NCBI GenBank assembly: GCA_002415025.1
Contig: DIBR01000064.1
Coordinates: 1-64,000 of the forward strand
Origin: Spongiibacteraceae bacterium UBA5047
Lineage (GTDB): Bacteria > Pseudomonadota > Gammaproteobacteria > Pseudomonadales > Spongiibacteraceae
DNA: 64,000 nt
Direction of reading: 5' to 3'
The notes under the pieces are model-generated. The model was given only the letters and a program-made list of their open reading frames with translations, was not told the DNA's origin and did not search any database. The position numbers were made by a program, and so were the translations under genes. This document shows, one piece after another, positions 49,482 to 58,498 of this stretch; the stretch's first letter is position 1; each line of letters starts with the position of its first letter.

Positions 49482-50354
49482 ATGAAATTCTGGCAAATGC
49501 TGCATTGGGTCGAACCGGACCAGTTACTGCCAATCGCGCAGTTTGCGGAAGAACTGGGTTTTGAAGGCGTTATGCTGGGTGATCACGCCGTTTACCCGGA
49601 AGTCGTAAACACGGTTTACCCTTATTCACCCGATGGCAAACCGCCGATGACCCATGCCTCCCCCTACCCGGATTGCTGGATAGCGCTGGGCATGATTGCG
49701 GCAGTGACATCTCGCCTTAAATTGTCGGTTTCCGTCTACGTGTTGCCGCTGCGCAACCCGATTGAGGTGGCGAAAGCGACCGGAACGCTGGCGGTGATGA
49801 GCAACAACCGCGTTGTTTTGGGGGCGGGCTCGGGTTGGATGAAAGAGGAGTTTGATGCCTACGGCGTCGATTTTCGCCGCCGCGGCAAACGCCTGGATGA
49901 GTGTATGGAGATTGCGCGCAAAATCTGGACTGGCGATATGGTGTCGCACGCGGGCAGTGAGTTTCAGTTTGATGCCTGCCGCGTGCTGCCCGCGCCAAGT
50001 CAGCCGGTGCCGATCTATCTGGGAGGCGTGAGTGCGCCCGCTTTGCGACGCACCGCAGAAAAGGCGGACGGATGGATTGGCAACGGCACCGACCCCGACG
50101 ACGTGCCCGGGGTGCTGGCGCAGTTACAGAAACTGCGAGCCGCTGCCGGCCGCGATCACCTGCCCTTCGAGACGGTAATTGGTCTGACGCGTCCGGCGAA
50201 TGTCGACACGCTTAAGCGACTGCGTGACGCCGGCATGACCGCCGGTTGCAGTGCGCCTTTTATGTTCAGCCTTGGTCCGCAATCGTCGCTGGACGAAAAA
50301 CGGCGTCTGATGGAGCAGTTTGCCAAAGACTATATACAACCTCTGCAGGAGTGA
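49482..50354 (+). CDS. LLM-class flavin-dependent oxidoreductase (second)
   Basis: The 290-aa protein has the luciferase-like barrel: FAEELGFEGVMLGDHAVYPE, LKLSVSVYVLPLRNPIEVAK, RVVLGAGSGWMKEEFDAYGV and VPIYLGGVSAPALRRTAEKADGW. The latter is the flavin or F420 phosphate-binding region of the family, and TIGR-type F420 subfamilies look similar. Substrate is unknown. It overlaps the ribosome binding site of the next gene, a VOC protein, so the two form an operon and may act on the same compound. Confidence 0.88.
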   Translation: MKFWQMLHWVEPDQLLPIAQFAEELGFEGVMLGDHAVYPEVVNTVYPYSPDGKPPMTHASPYPDCWIALGMIAAVTSRLKLSVSVYVLPLRNPIEVAKATGTLAVMSNNRVVLGAGSGWMKEEFDAYGVDFRRRGKRLDECMEIARKIWTGDMVSHAGSEFQFDACRVLPAPSQPVPIYLGGVSAPALRRTAEKADGWIGNGTDPDDVPGVLAQLQKLRAAAGRDHLPFETVIGLTRPANVDTLKRLRDAGMTAGCSAPFMFSLGPQSSLDEKRRLMEQFAKDYIQPLQE

Positions 50355-50357
50355 GTG

Positions 50358-50807
50358 ATGAGTGAGCAGCAACTGGCGGCGCTGGGTTTGCCGCCCATTG
50401 ATCAAGTGGGCTTTGTGGTTAAGGATCTGGATAAGGCCATCGCGCAATACGATGCGCTTTTCGGACCGTTCACCACAATGGATGCGCAGGTGCCCTCGGC
50501 CGATTTTCGAGGGCGGGAGGCCAGCTGTGAGCTAAAGCTGGCCTTTGGTCGCAGTGGCAACCTTGAAATAGAGTTGATCCAGTGGGTGTCAGGCGAAAGT
50601 CCGCATCGAGAGTTTATCGACAACGGTAGCGAGGGCATGCAGCATCTACGTTTTCGTGTCGACAATGCGGATACCTGGATCGAGAAGCTCGGAGCCGAGG
50701 GGTATCGGTCAATTTGGTACAAGCGCTGGTCTGAGGACACAGTCTTTGCCTATCTTGAGCGCGACAATGACCCGCTGATGATAGAAATTCTACAAATGCC
50801 ATCGTGA
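50358..50807 (+). CDS. VOC-superfamily (glyoxalase/epimerase-like) protein
   Basis: The 149-aa protein has the paired beta-alpha-beta-beta-beta modules of the vicinal-oxygen-chelate fold. The first begins IDQVGFVVKDLDKAIAQYDA, with Gln where metal-binding members have His. The second has MQHLRFRVDN and ends LMIEILQ. AGGAG lies 6 nt before the ATG at 50358. It is similar to methylmalonyl-CoA epimerase-type Glyoxalase_4 proteins. The missing first ligand leaves metal binding uncertain. Confidence 0.82.
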   Translation: MSEQQLAALGLPPIDQVGFVVKDLDKAIAQYDALFGPFTTMDAQVPSADFRGREASCELKLAFGRSGNLEIELIQWVSGESPHREFIDNGSEGMQHLRFRVDNADTWIEKLGAEGYRSIWYKRWSEDTVFAYLERDNDPLMIEILQMPS

Positions 50808-50925
50808 ATGTTTGCATGCTGCGTGGCTGAAACTGGCCCGCAGCTATCGCAGTTCTCCGCCCGCCCGCCTACAATAGCCCAACCACGCTTTATTACTTTA
50901 TCGCCGCAATGCGAGTGCCTTCAAT

Positions 50926-51786
50926 TTGAAAGTTTTGCTTATTGCAACGCCTTCGCCGCTAAGCCATGCCGTAACGCAGTGGTTTGATATGCGCGGACGC
51001 AGCTATCAGGAAGTGACGCCAGATCAGTTGCCGGCTCTGACGCTTGGCGATCTGGCGGGTTCGCTGGTGCTGGACATCGCCACGTTAACGGCTTTGCAGG
51101 CCGGCAACGCATTGTCGATCACCGGAGAGGCGCGACATCACCTGGTGGAACTGGCAGAGAAAGCAGATTGTCCGCTGCTTTTTTTAAGCGACGGTCGGGT
51201 CTTTGACGGCGACGAAGCGCCGCTGAATCACCGCGAAACAGAAAAGCCGCAGCCGGGCAGTGTGGCCGGTGGCCGCCTTACTGCCGTCGAGCGCTTGCTG
51301 GAAAGCCACATCGAAAAGCATCTGGTTCTGCGCACAGGCCCTGTATTCAGTGAACAGGGTCAAAATTTTTTCACAGGGTTGTATAAGAATCTGGTCGCGG
51401 GTGGCCCGATACCGCTGAACTCAACACTGAAAACCTGCCCGACCTATGTGTCGGATCTGTCTCGTGTGATCTCCGCGCTCATCGATCAGATAGCCAGTGG
51501 TGCGCAAAACTGGGGCAGCTATCACTACAACAGTTCGGGGCAGACCAGTGCCTACGAATTTGCGGAAGTTATGCTGGCATTTGCTTCACAGCATGTTGAC
51601 TTGAGCAAGGCGAAAACCAGTCTCGAAATTCTGGAATCGGGTGCGCGCATTGAGCCCTCTATTCCGGTGCTGCGCTGCGAAAAAATTCTGCATCACTTCG
51701 GCATTAAACAGCTCCCCTGGCGGGCGCACCTTCCTCAGCCGGTCAAGCACCTGTGTGAAGGCAAGCTAAAAGGTAAACAAGCATGA
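50926..51786 (+). CDS. RmlD-like extended SDR (sugar-nucleotide/dTDP-rhamnose reductase type)
   Basis: The 286-aa protein looks like the RmlD-type short-chain dehydrogenase: an N-terminal beta strand (MKVLLIATPSPLSHAVTQWF, with no clean GxxGxxG), LLFLSDGRVFDGDEAPLNHRE near residue 85 and VLRTGPVFSEQG near 132. The start is TTG at 50926 with no clear ribosome binding site. It overlaps moaB by 4 bp. The catalytic Tyr-x3-Lys of typical SDRs is not evident (it reads GRLTAVERLL), so enzymatic activity is uncertain. Confidence 0.75.
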   Translation: MKVLLIATPSPLSHAVTQWFDMRGRSYQEVTPDQLPALTLGDLAGSLVLDIATLTALQAGNALSITGEARHHLVELAEKADCPLLFLSDGRVFDGDEAPLNHRETEKPQPGSVAGGRLTAVERLLESHIEKHLVLRTGPVFSEQGQNFFTGLYKNLVAGGPIPLNSTLKTCPTYVSDLSRVISALIDQIASGAQNWGSYHYNSSGQTSAYEFAEVMLAFASQHVDLSKAKTSLEILESGARIEPSIPVLRCEKILHHFGIKQLPWRAHLPQPVKHLCEGKLKGKQA

Positions 51787-52313
51787 GTGCATCGTCTAAC
51801 CTGATTCCCCTGAATGTTGCGGTATTGACCGTGTCGGATACCCGCGACGAAACCACTGACAGCTCGGGCCATTTTCTGCGTGATGCAGCGGTAGCCGACG
51901 GTCATGTTGTAGCTGACAAAAAGATTGTCAAAGATGATATCTACCAGATGCGTTCAATCATTTCGCAGTGGATTGCCCGTGACGACGTCGACGCGATATT
52001 GGTTACCGGCGGCACGGGGTTTTCAGGACGTGACTCAACGCCGGAAGCTGTGTCGGTGTTGTTCGATAAAAGCATTGACGGCTTTGGTGAATTATTCCGA
52101 CAACTGTCTTTTGATGAAATTGGGTCGTCGACAATACAGTCTCGCGCGTTGGCCGGGCTTGCCAACAATACCGTTATTTTTTGTGTGCCGGGTTCGACCG
52201 GTGCCTGCAAAACGGCCTGGAGCGGCATTATTCAGGAGCAGCTGAGAAGTACCCACAAACCCTGCAATTTTGTGGGTGTGCTTAATACTCGCAAGCGCAA
52301 CGAGCCGAACTAG
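51783..52313 (+). CDS. moaB: Molybdenum cofactor biosynthesis protein MoaB
   Basis: The 176-aa protein (170 in E. coli) belongs to the MogA/MoaB family that binds molybdopterin. Signature stretches are AVLTVSDTRDETTDSSGHFL, DAILVTGGTGFSGRDSTPEAV and VFCVPGSTGACKTAW. It overlaps the upstream SDR by 4 bp and precedes moeA by 2 bp, so these three genes are co-translated. Confidence 0.94.
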   Translation: MSASSNLIPLNVAVLTVSDTRDETTDSSGHFLRDAAVADGHVVADKKIVKDDIYQMRSIISQWIARDDVDAILVTGGTGFSGRDSTPEAVSVLFDKSIDGFGELFRQLSFDEIGSSTIQSRALAGLANNTVIFCVPGSTGACKTAWSGIIQEQLRSTHKPCNFVGVLNTRKRNEPN

Positions 52314-52315
52314 TC

Positions 52316-53515
52316 ATGGCTTTGATGCCTGTTGAAAAAGCGATAGCGGAACTGCTTGCTGACGTCGAGCTGCTGCCAGTGGAAAACTGCGCTCTGGCTG
52401 AAGCAAATGGCCGGGTTATACGCCAATCGGTAACGGCGAGCGTTGATGTGCCACCGCTGAATAACTCCGCGATGGACGGTTACGCCTTGCGTGTGGCTGA
52501 TGCTGAACAGGCTTGTATTGCCATTAGCCAGAGAATCGCGGCCGGTCAGGTGGGTGAACCGCTGGCGGCGGGTACAGCGGCGCGGATATTTACCGGCGCG
52601 CCCATTCCGCCCGGCGCCGATACGGTTGTTATGCAGGAGGACTGCGAGCAGCTTGAGGGCGGTATCCGTATTCTCGAGCGGCCAGCTCCCGGACAGCATA
52701 TCAGGCCCAAAGGTCAGGATATTGCCTGCGGCAGCCAGCAGTATCGGGGCGGCGAACGTTTGGCGGCGGCAGATATCGGTTTGCTGGCGTCATTGGGTTT
52801 GGCGCGGGTTGATGTCTCGCGAAAGCCGCGCATAGCCCTGCTTTCAACCGGCGACGAACTGGTGGAGCCTGGCGAGACACTGGCAGAAGGGCAGATCTAC
52901 AATTCCAATCGGGCCATGCTGACTGCCCTGCTGACCGGAATGGGCTGTGAGGTTTATGACTGCGGCATTGTTGAAGACAGCGCAGAGGCTACGTACGCCG
53001 CCTTGGACGCTGCCGCTGATAGTGCCGATATGATTCTTTCCACAGGTGGTGTTTCCGCAGGCGAAGAAGATCACGTCAAAGCGCAGGTCGAGCGGCTCGG
53101 TCAACTCAAACTCTGGAAATTGGCCATCAAGCCGGGTAAGCCGCTGGCCTATGGCCGTATTGGCAAGGCCGCCTTTTTCGGTTTGCCCGGCAACCCCTCG
53201 TCGGGCTTTGTCACTTTTCTGATTTTGGTAAAGCCTTATTTACTGGCGATGCAGGGTGCGACGGTCACCCGCCCGCAAGCGTGGCCGGTTGCGGCAGGTT
53301 TTGACTGGCCGAAGGCGGGCAGCAGGCAGGAGTATTTACGCGCCAGAGTTGAGTTGTCAGGCGGGGCAATGACAGCGCGCTTGCACAACAATCAAAGCTC
53401 CGGGGTGTTGGCATCTGCAGCCTGGGCCAACGCGCTGGTGATATTGCCGGTGGGCGCTACTGTGGCAGAGGGCGAGAAGGTTGACGCGCTGTTGCTGAGC
53501 GAGTTGCTGGTTTGA
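52316..53515 (+). CDS. moeA: Molybdopterin molybdenumtransferase MoeA
   Basis: MoeA (399 aa; 411 in E. coli) inserts molybdate into adenylylated molybdopterin. The N-terminal signature VPPLNNSAMDGYALR, RIFTGAPIPPGADTVVMQED, ILSTGGVSAGEEDHVK and FGLPGNPSSGFVTF are present. With moaB it finishes cofactor assembly; the molybdoenzyme itself is outside the window. Confidence 0.95.
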   Translation: MALMPVEKAIAELLADVELLPVENCALAEANGRVIRQSVTASVDVPPLNNSAMDGYALRVADAEQACIAISQRIAAGQVGEPLAAGTAARIFTGAPIPPGADTVVMQEDCEQLEGGIRILERPAPGQHIRPKGQDIACGSQQYRGGERLAAADIGLLASLGLARVDVSRKPRIALLSTGDELVEPGETLAEGQIYNSNRAMLTALLTGMGCEVYDCGIVEDSAEATYAALDAAADSADMILSTGGVSAGEEDHVKAQVERLGQLKLWKLAIKPGKPLAYGRIGKAAFFGLPGNPSSGFVTFLILVKPYLLAMQGATVTRPQAWPVAAGFDWPKAGSRQEYLRARVELSGGAMTARLHNNQSSGVLASAAWANALVILPVGATVAEGEKVDALLLSELLV

Positions 53516-53532
53516 TTTTTTAGCAGATTGGA

Positions 53533-53659
53533 TTCGCCTGCAGGGCAGGCTCCTACAAACCCTCTCCCAGAAAGGAGAGGGAAAGCAGCATTCAAAGCCC
53601 GCAGTCAAACATAGAATCTCCTACCTAACTGGGTTGTAGGAGCCTGCCCTGCAGGCGAA
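53533..53659. repeat. REPIN-like pair of inverted REP sequences
   Basis: A perfect 26-bp inverted repeat (53533-53558 with 53634-53659) has the REP form: a TGTAGGAG head followed by a palindromic hairpin GCCTGC-CCT-GCAGGC. The 75-bp spacer contains another hairpin, CCCTCTCC/GGAGAGGG. It lies between the convergent moeA and fabB ends, where it probably also blocks transcription. No RAYT transposase gene is in the window. Confidence 0.82.
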
Positions 53660-53685
53660 AACGACGCCGGTGCTCGGTCTCGGCG

Positions 53686-54906
53686 CTATGCCTGATATCG
53701 CTTGAAAACCAATGTGGAGTTGGTGCCGCCAAAGCCAAAACTATTGGACATGATGGTATTCAGTTCCACTCCGTCTTTGCGCTTACGCAGGATCGGCATG
53801 CCCTCGGCTTCCGGGTCCAGTGTTTCGATGTTGGCTGAAGCCGCAACGAAATTGTGCTTCATCATCAGCAGCGAATAGATGGCTTCGTGTACACCGGTTG
53901 CGCCCAGAGTGTGGCCAGCGAGCGATTTGGTCGAGCCGATCATGGGTAATTCCTTGCCCTCAAACACCGTTTTCATGGCTTTGAGTTCCTGAATATCGCC
54001 GGCAGGAGTCGAGGTGCCGTGCGAGTTGATGTAGTCAACCTTGTCGCTGAGGCCGTTGATTGCCTGGCGCATACACCGCACGGCGCCTTCACCGCTGGGG
54101 GCGACCATATCGTAGCCGTCGGAGGTAGCGCCGTAGCCTACCACTTCAGCGTAAATTGTCGCGCCGCGCGCCTTGGCGTGCTCAAGCTCCTCCAGTACCA
54201 CCATGCCGGCGCCGCCAGCAATAACGAAGCCGTCGCGGTTGGCATCATAGGGGCGTGAGGCTCTTTCAGGTGTGTCGTTATATTTGGTTGATAATGCTCC
54301 CATCGCGTCAAACAGACAGCTCAGCGTCCAGTGTTCTTCTTCGCCGCCGCCGGCAAAAACCACATCCTGCTTGCCGAGCTGAATCTGCTCCATGGCATTG
54401 CCGATACAGTGGGCACTGGTCGCGCAAGCTGAGGATATGGAATAGTTAACACCTTTAATTTTAAAAGGGGTGGCCAGGCAAGCTGATACAGTGCTGCCCA
54501 TGGTTTGGGTGACGCGGTAAGGCCCGAGTCGCTTGACGCCTTTTTCGCGAAGAATATCGGCTGATTCAACCAGGTTGGCTGATGAAGCTCCACCGGAGCC
54601 GGCAATAATGCCGGTTCGTTCGTTGGAAACGTCGCTGTCCTCGAGGCCGGCATCGCTAATGGCTTCCTGCATCGCGATGTAGGTCCATGCCGCAGCATCG
54701 CCCATAAAGCGGCGTTGCTTGCGGTCAATCAACTCGCTGGTGTCCAGGTTGATACTGCCCGACACGTGACTGCGAAAACCCATTTCCTTGTAGGTTTCGT
54801 TGAGTGCGATGCCGGATTTGCCCTGCTGCAGGGATGCCAGTGCTTCAGTGAGGTTATTGCCGAGGGGCGATACAACACCCATGCCTGTGATAACGACGCG
54901 TTTCAT
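53686..54906 (-). CDS. fabB: 3-oxoacyl-ACP synthase I
   Basis: FabB (406 aa, same as E. coli) elongates fatty acids and is needed for unsaturated chains. The active-site cysteine is in SISSACATSAHCIGNA (about residue 163), and the two catalytic histidines are in NSHGTSTPAGD and STKSLAGHTLGATG. It follows fabA on the minus strand with a 54-bp gap, the standard fabAB operon. Confidence 0.97.
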   Translation of the reverse strand: MKRVVITGMGVVSPLGNNLTEALASLQQGKSGIALNETYKEMGFRSHVSGSINLDTSELIDRKQRRFMGDAAAWTYIAMQEAISDAGLEDSDVSNERTGIIAGSGGASSANLVESADILREKGVKRLGPYRVTQTMGSTVSACLATPFKIKGVNYSISSACATSAHCIGNAMEQIQLGKQDVVFAGGGEEEHWTLSCLFDAMGALSTKYNDTPERASRPYDANRDGFVIAGGAGMVVLEELEHAKARGATIYAEVVGYGATSDGYDMVAPSGEGAVRCMRQAINGLSDKVDYINSHGTSTPAGDIQELKAMKTVFEGKELPMIGSTKSLAGHTLGATGVHEAIYSLLMMKHNFVAASANIETLDPEAEGMPILRKRKDGVELNTIMSNSFGFGGTNSTLVFKRYQA

Positions 54907-54960
54907 GATGTCCTCTGTGCGATTCAGTTCGCTGGTTTGCTGCGGCTTTTCAAGGGGAGT

Positions 54961-55488
54961 CTAACCGAAATCCTTGCCGTCGGTCTGGAACAGGCCCACG
55001 CGCAGATCCTTGGCGGTATAGATAACATCGCCATCAACGGAGACTTGTCCGTCGGCAATGCCCATCACCAGTTTGCGCTCGATGACGCGCTTGAAATCCA
55101 ATTGATATGTGACGAGCTTGGCGTCCGGGAGTATCTGCCCGGTGAATTTGATCTCGCCCGCGCCGAGTGCACGGCCTTTGCCCTTGTTGCCCTTCCAGCC
55201 AAGAAAGAAGCCGACCAGTTGCCACATGGCATCCAGCCCCAGACAGCCGGGCATTACCGGGTCACCTTTGAAGTGGCAGTCAAAGAACCAGAGGTCGGGC
55301 CGAATATCCAGCTCGGCGATGATACGACCTTTGCCGTGCTCGCCGTCTTCGTGGTTGATGTGCGTAATGCGGTCAACCATCAGCATGTTGTCGGACGGCA
55401 ACGTGGGGTTGCCCGGGCCGAATAGTTCGCCTTTGCCGCAGGCAATAAGCTCTTCTTTTGTGAAGGAATTCTGGTGAATCAGGGACAT
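54961..55488 (-). CDS. fabA: 3-hydroxydecanoyl-ACP dehydratase/isomerase
   Basis: FabA (175 aa; 172 in E. coli) dehydrates 3-hydroxydecanoyl-ACP and isomerises it to the cis-3 form, starting unsaturated fatty acid synthesis. The catalytic histidine and aspartate lie in WFFDCHFKGDPVMPGCLGLD. ATG 55488 gives MSLIHQNSFTKEELI, matching the family. Confidence 0.97.
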   Translation of the reverse strand: MSLIHQNSFTKEELIACGKGELFGPGNPTLPSDNMLMVDRITHINHEDGEHGKGRIIAELDIRPDLWFFDCHFKGDPVMPGCLGLDAMWQLVGFFLGWKGNKGKGRALGAGEIKFTGQILPDAKLVTYQLDFKRVIERKLVMGIADGQVSVDGDVIYTAKDLRVGLFQTDGKDFG

Positions 55489-55519
55489 TGGCGAGTACGG
55501 CTTCCGAAAAATTTCGCGA

Positions 55520-55567
55520 ATGGTAGCACAGAGCTGACGAAGTGGTCAGCGTGTTCGCTGTCAACAC
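55520..55567 (-). promoter_or_regulatory. Possible fabA promoter and FabR-like operator
   Basis: On the minus strand CTGACC and TACCAT are 18 bp apart (plus 55544-55549 and 55520-55525). Just upstream is an inverted repeat GTGTT-N7-AACAC (55551-55567). Its position resembles regulator sites before fab genes in E. coli. Both elements are weak by sequence. Confidence 0.35.
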
Positions 55568-55656
55568 TGGGTTGTCAAAAATCAGTAAAACGAATGACAT
55601 CAGCATGTCATGCAACTGCCGTATTTATGGCGCGATCACTCTACAGGAGAGAGCAG

Positions 55657-57048
55657 ATGAAGATCGCGGTGATAGGCAGTGGTTATGTGGGGCTGGTGAC
55701 AGGCGCCTGTCTGACTGAGATGGGTAACAGGGTGGTGTGTATTGATCAGAGCAGGGAAAAGATTGAGCGCTTGCGCGCGGGTGACATCCCGATCTATGAG
55801 CCGGGCCTGGAACCGGTTATGCGCTCTGCCACTGAGGCGGGGCTACTGGCCTATAGTGATTCAATAGCAGGCGCCATTGGGGGTGCCGACTACATCTTCA
55901 TCGCCGTGGGCACACCCATGCAGGCGGACGGCCATTGCGACCTGAGCGCGGTGTTTGCCGTTGCCGAGAGTCTGGGGCGTTATTTGAGCGATGACGCGGT
56001 GATCGTCGTCAAGTCTACGGTGCCGGTTGGCGCCGGCGATAAGGTGGCGGCCATTATTGGTCATCAGCTCGCGATACGCGGCGAGCGGCTGGAGTTCGAT
56101 GTGGTGAGTAACCCGGAGTTTCTGAAGGAGGGCACCGCTGTCGCCGACTTTATGACGCCCGACCGGATTATCATCGGCGCTGAATCCGAGCGGGCGCGGG
56201 AGCTGATGAGTGTGCTCTACGCGCCCTATCTGCGGCGCAACGACCGGGTCATGTATATGGGGCGCCGTGAGGCGGAAATGACCAAATACGCCTCCAATGC
56301 CATGCTGGCCGCTCGTATATCGTTTATGAATGAGATCGCAAACCTGTGTGAATCGCGCTCCGTTGACGTGGAGCAGGTGCGTCTTGGAATGGGTGCAGAC
56401 CAGCGTATCGGCAATGCCTTTCTCTACCCCGGCGCGGGCTACGGTGGCTCATGCTTTCCCAAGGATGTGCGGGCCTTAATCGCCACGGGAGCAGACAGCG
56501 GGGTGGATATGGCGATCCTCCGTGCAGTCGATGCGCGCAATGATCTGCAAAAACGCAGTTTGTTTGAGAAGTTGTATCACTATTACGCCGGAAATCTGAA
56601 GGGTCGGCAGATAGGTGTCTGGGGCTTGGCCTTCAAGCCCGGCACTGACGATATTCGCGAAGCGCCGTCGGTGATGCTGATAGAGCAATTGCTTGAGGCC
56701 GGCGCCAGTGTTTGCGCCTACGACCCGGTAGCGGCAGGCAATATGCGCGCGTATTTTGCGGGGCATCCCGGGCGGGCGCGGTTACATCTTGCCGCAGAGC
56801 AGTACGAGGCAGCCAATAGTGCCGATGCACTGGTTCTGGTGACCGAATGGAAGCGGTTCCGTCAGCCCGATTTCAGGGCATTGGTGCTTGCCATGCGCGG
56901 CAAGCTGATTGTGGACGGGCGCAATCAGTATGATCCGGGCTATCTGCGGCGCATCGGCTTTGACTATATGGCGGTAGGTCGCGACAATAGGCGGCTGCGC
57001 GCTGAGTTGCCTCGAATGACGAATGGCAGGAGGCGTAGCAACCCTTAA
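55657..57048 (+). CDS. ugd: UDP-glucose 6-dehydrogenase
   Basis: The 463-aa enzyme makes UDP-glucuronate from UDP-glucose with two NAD. The Rossmann motif MKIAVIGSGYVGLVTGACL opens the protein, FIAVGTPMQADG and VVSNPEFLKEGTAVADFM follow, and the catalytic cysteine is in GYGGSCFPKDVRAL (about residue 265). The C-terminal domain has GLAFKPGTDDIREAPS. The start is ATG at 55657; the frame is open further upstream by chance. It leads a four-gene sugar-nucleotide operon with galU downstream supplying UDP-glucose. GDP-mannose dehydrogenase is related but less likely. Confidence 0.92.
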   Translation: MKIAVIGSGYVGLVTGACLTEMGNRVVCIDQSREKIERLRAGDIPIYEPGLEPVMRSATEAGLLAYSDSIAGAIGGADYIFIAVGTPMQADGHCDLSAVFAVAESLGRYLSDDAVIVVKSTVPVGAGDKVAAIIGHQLAIRGERLEFDVVSNPEFLKEGTAVADFMTPDRIIIGAESERARELMSVLYAPYLRRNDRVMYMGRREAEMTKYASNAMLAARISFMNEIANLCESRSVDVEQVRLGMGADQRIGNAFLYPGAGYGGSCFPKDVRALIATGADSGVDMAILRAVDARNDLQKRSLFEKLYHYYAGNLKGRQIGVWGLAFKPGTDDIREAPSVMLIEQLLEAGASVCAYDPVAAGNMRAYFAGHPGRARLHLAAEQYEAANSADALVLVTEWKRFRQPDFRALVLAMRGKLIVDGRNQYDPGYLRRIGFDYMAVGRDNRRLRAELPRMTNGRRRSNP

Positions 57049-57067
57049 CAATAATCAGGAAAAATGC

Positions 57068-58480
57068 ATGCTAGTACCCGTTCTTTTGTCCGGCGGTGTC
57101 GGAAGCCGATTATGGCCGGTGTCGCGGGAGAGCTATCCCAAGCAATTTTTGCCGCTGACCCACGATTTGAGCATGCTTCAGGAAACCGTAAAACGCTTGC
57201 AGGGGCTGGATAACCTTGCGGCTCCGGTGGTGGTCTGCAACGAAGAACATCGTTTTCTGGTGGCGGAACAGTTCCGTGCCATCAGCCAGGAAACGGCAGC
57301 GATTTTGCTTGAGCCCGAGGGGAAGAATACCGCGCCTGCTGTTGCCCTGGCCGCGATCGAAGCCTTAAAAGCTGATCCGCAAGCGACGTTGCTGGTGCTT
57401 CCGGCTGATCATGTTATTCAAAACACGGGTGCATTCCGTGATGCCGTCAAAGCCGGCATGCCCTATGCTGAGAATGGCAAGCTGGTCACTTTCGGTATTG
57501 TCCCGACCGCGGCGGAAATCGGTTATGGCTACCTCAAGCGCGGAGCCGAGCTGGGGAAGGCGGCCTTTGAGCTGGCCCAGTTTGTAGAAAAGCCGGACCT
57601 TGCCACCGCGCAGACCTATCTCGACAGTGGGGAATACTGCTGGAACAGTGGCATGTTCATGTTTTCCGCTAAAACCTATCTCGCCGAATTGGCACGCCAT
57701 AACCCGGCCATGCTGGCGGCTTGTGAAGCTGCAATGTCTGTGACCCACGGTGATCTCGACTTTGTCAGAATCGACGCCGAGGCCTTTGCCACCTGCCCCA
57801 GCGACTCCATCGATTACGCAGTGATGGAACACACTGACCAGGCGGTGATGGTATCGCTGGATTGCGGCTGGAGCGACGTCGGCTCCTGGTCTGCCTTGTG
57901 GGATGTGGCAGAGAAAGACGACAGCAGCAACCACATCGCCGGTGACGTGCTGATTGAGGATGTCAGTAATAGCTATTTACGCAGTCAGGGGCGTTTGGTG
58001 GCCGCTATCGGTGTCAGCAATCTGGTGGTGGTGGAGACCCCCGATGCGGTAATGGTGGCTGACAAGTCGCGGGTGCAGGACGTAAAGGCGATCGTCAAAA
58101 AACTTCAGCAGGCAGGGCGCGACGAGGTCAAGCATCAGCACCGGGTTTATCGCCCCTGGGGTAGCTACGAGTCCCTGGTAGTGGGCGAGCAATTTCAGGT
58201 CAAACGCATTATTGTAAAGCCGGGTGAGCGTTTGTCGCTGCAAATGCACCATCACCGGGCAGAGCACTGGATTGTGGTTCAGGGAACGGCCGAAGTGGTC
58301 TGTGGCGAGCAAACCATGATCCTGTCAGAAGACCAGTCGACTTACATCCCCTTGGGCACCAAGCATCGCCTGAGCAATCCCGGGGTGATTCCGTTGGAGC
58401 TTATCGAAGTGCAAACCGGCAGTTATTTGGGTGAGGATGACATTGTCCGCTTCGAAGATATTTACGGGCGCAGCCAATAG
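57068..58480 (+). CDS. manC: Mannose-1-phosphate guanylyltransferase / mannose-6-phosphate isomerase
   Basis: This 470-aa bifunctional enzyme makes GDP-mannose from mannose-1-phosphate and can convert fructose-6-phosphate to mannose-6-phosphate. The nucleotidyltransferase half opens with PVLLSGGVGSRLWPVSRESY and PKQFLPL, with FVEKPD near residue 170. The C-terminal cupin half has GERLSLQMHHHRAEHWIVV. The start is ATG at 57068 (AGGA, 7-nt spacing). It pairs with manB two genes downstream. Confidence 0.95.
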   Translation: MLVPVLLSGGVGSRLWPVSRESYPKQFLPLTHDLSMLQETVKRLQGLDNLAAPVVVCNEEHRFLVAEQFRAISQETAAILLEPEGKNTAPAVALAAIEALKADPQATLLVLPADHVIQNTGAFRDAVKAGMPYAENGKLVTFGIVPTAAEIGYGYLKRGAELGKAAFELAQFVEKPDLATAQTYLDSGEYCWNSGMFMFSAKTYLAELARHNPAMLAACEAAMSVTHGDLDFVRIDAEAFATCPSDSIDYAVMEHTDQAVMVSLDCGWSDVGSWSALWDVAEKDDSSNHIAGDVLIEDVSNSYLRSQGRLVAAIGVSNLVVVETPDAVMVADKSRVQDVKAIVKKLQQAGRDEVKHQHRVYRPWGSYESLVVGEQFQVKRIIVKPGERLSLQMHHHRAEHWIVVQGTAEVVCGEQTMILSEDQSTYIPLGTKHRLSNPGVIPLELIEVQTGSYLGEDDIVRFEDIYGRSQ

Positions 58481-58498
58481 CGCAGGAGAAGAATCATA

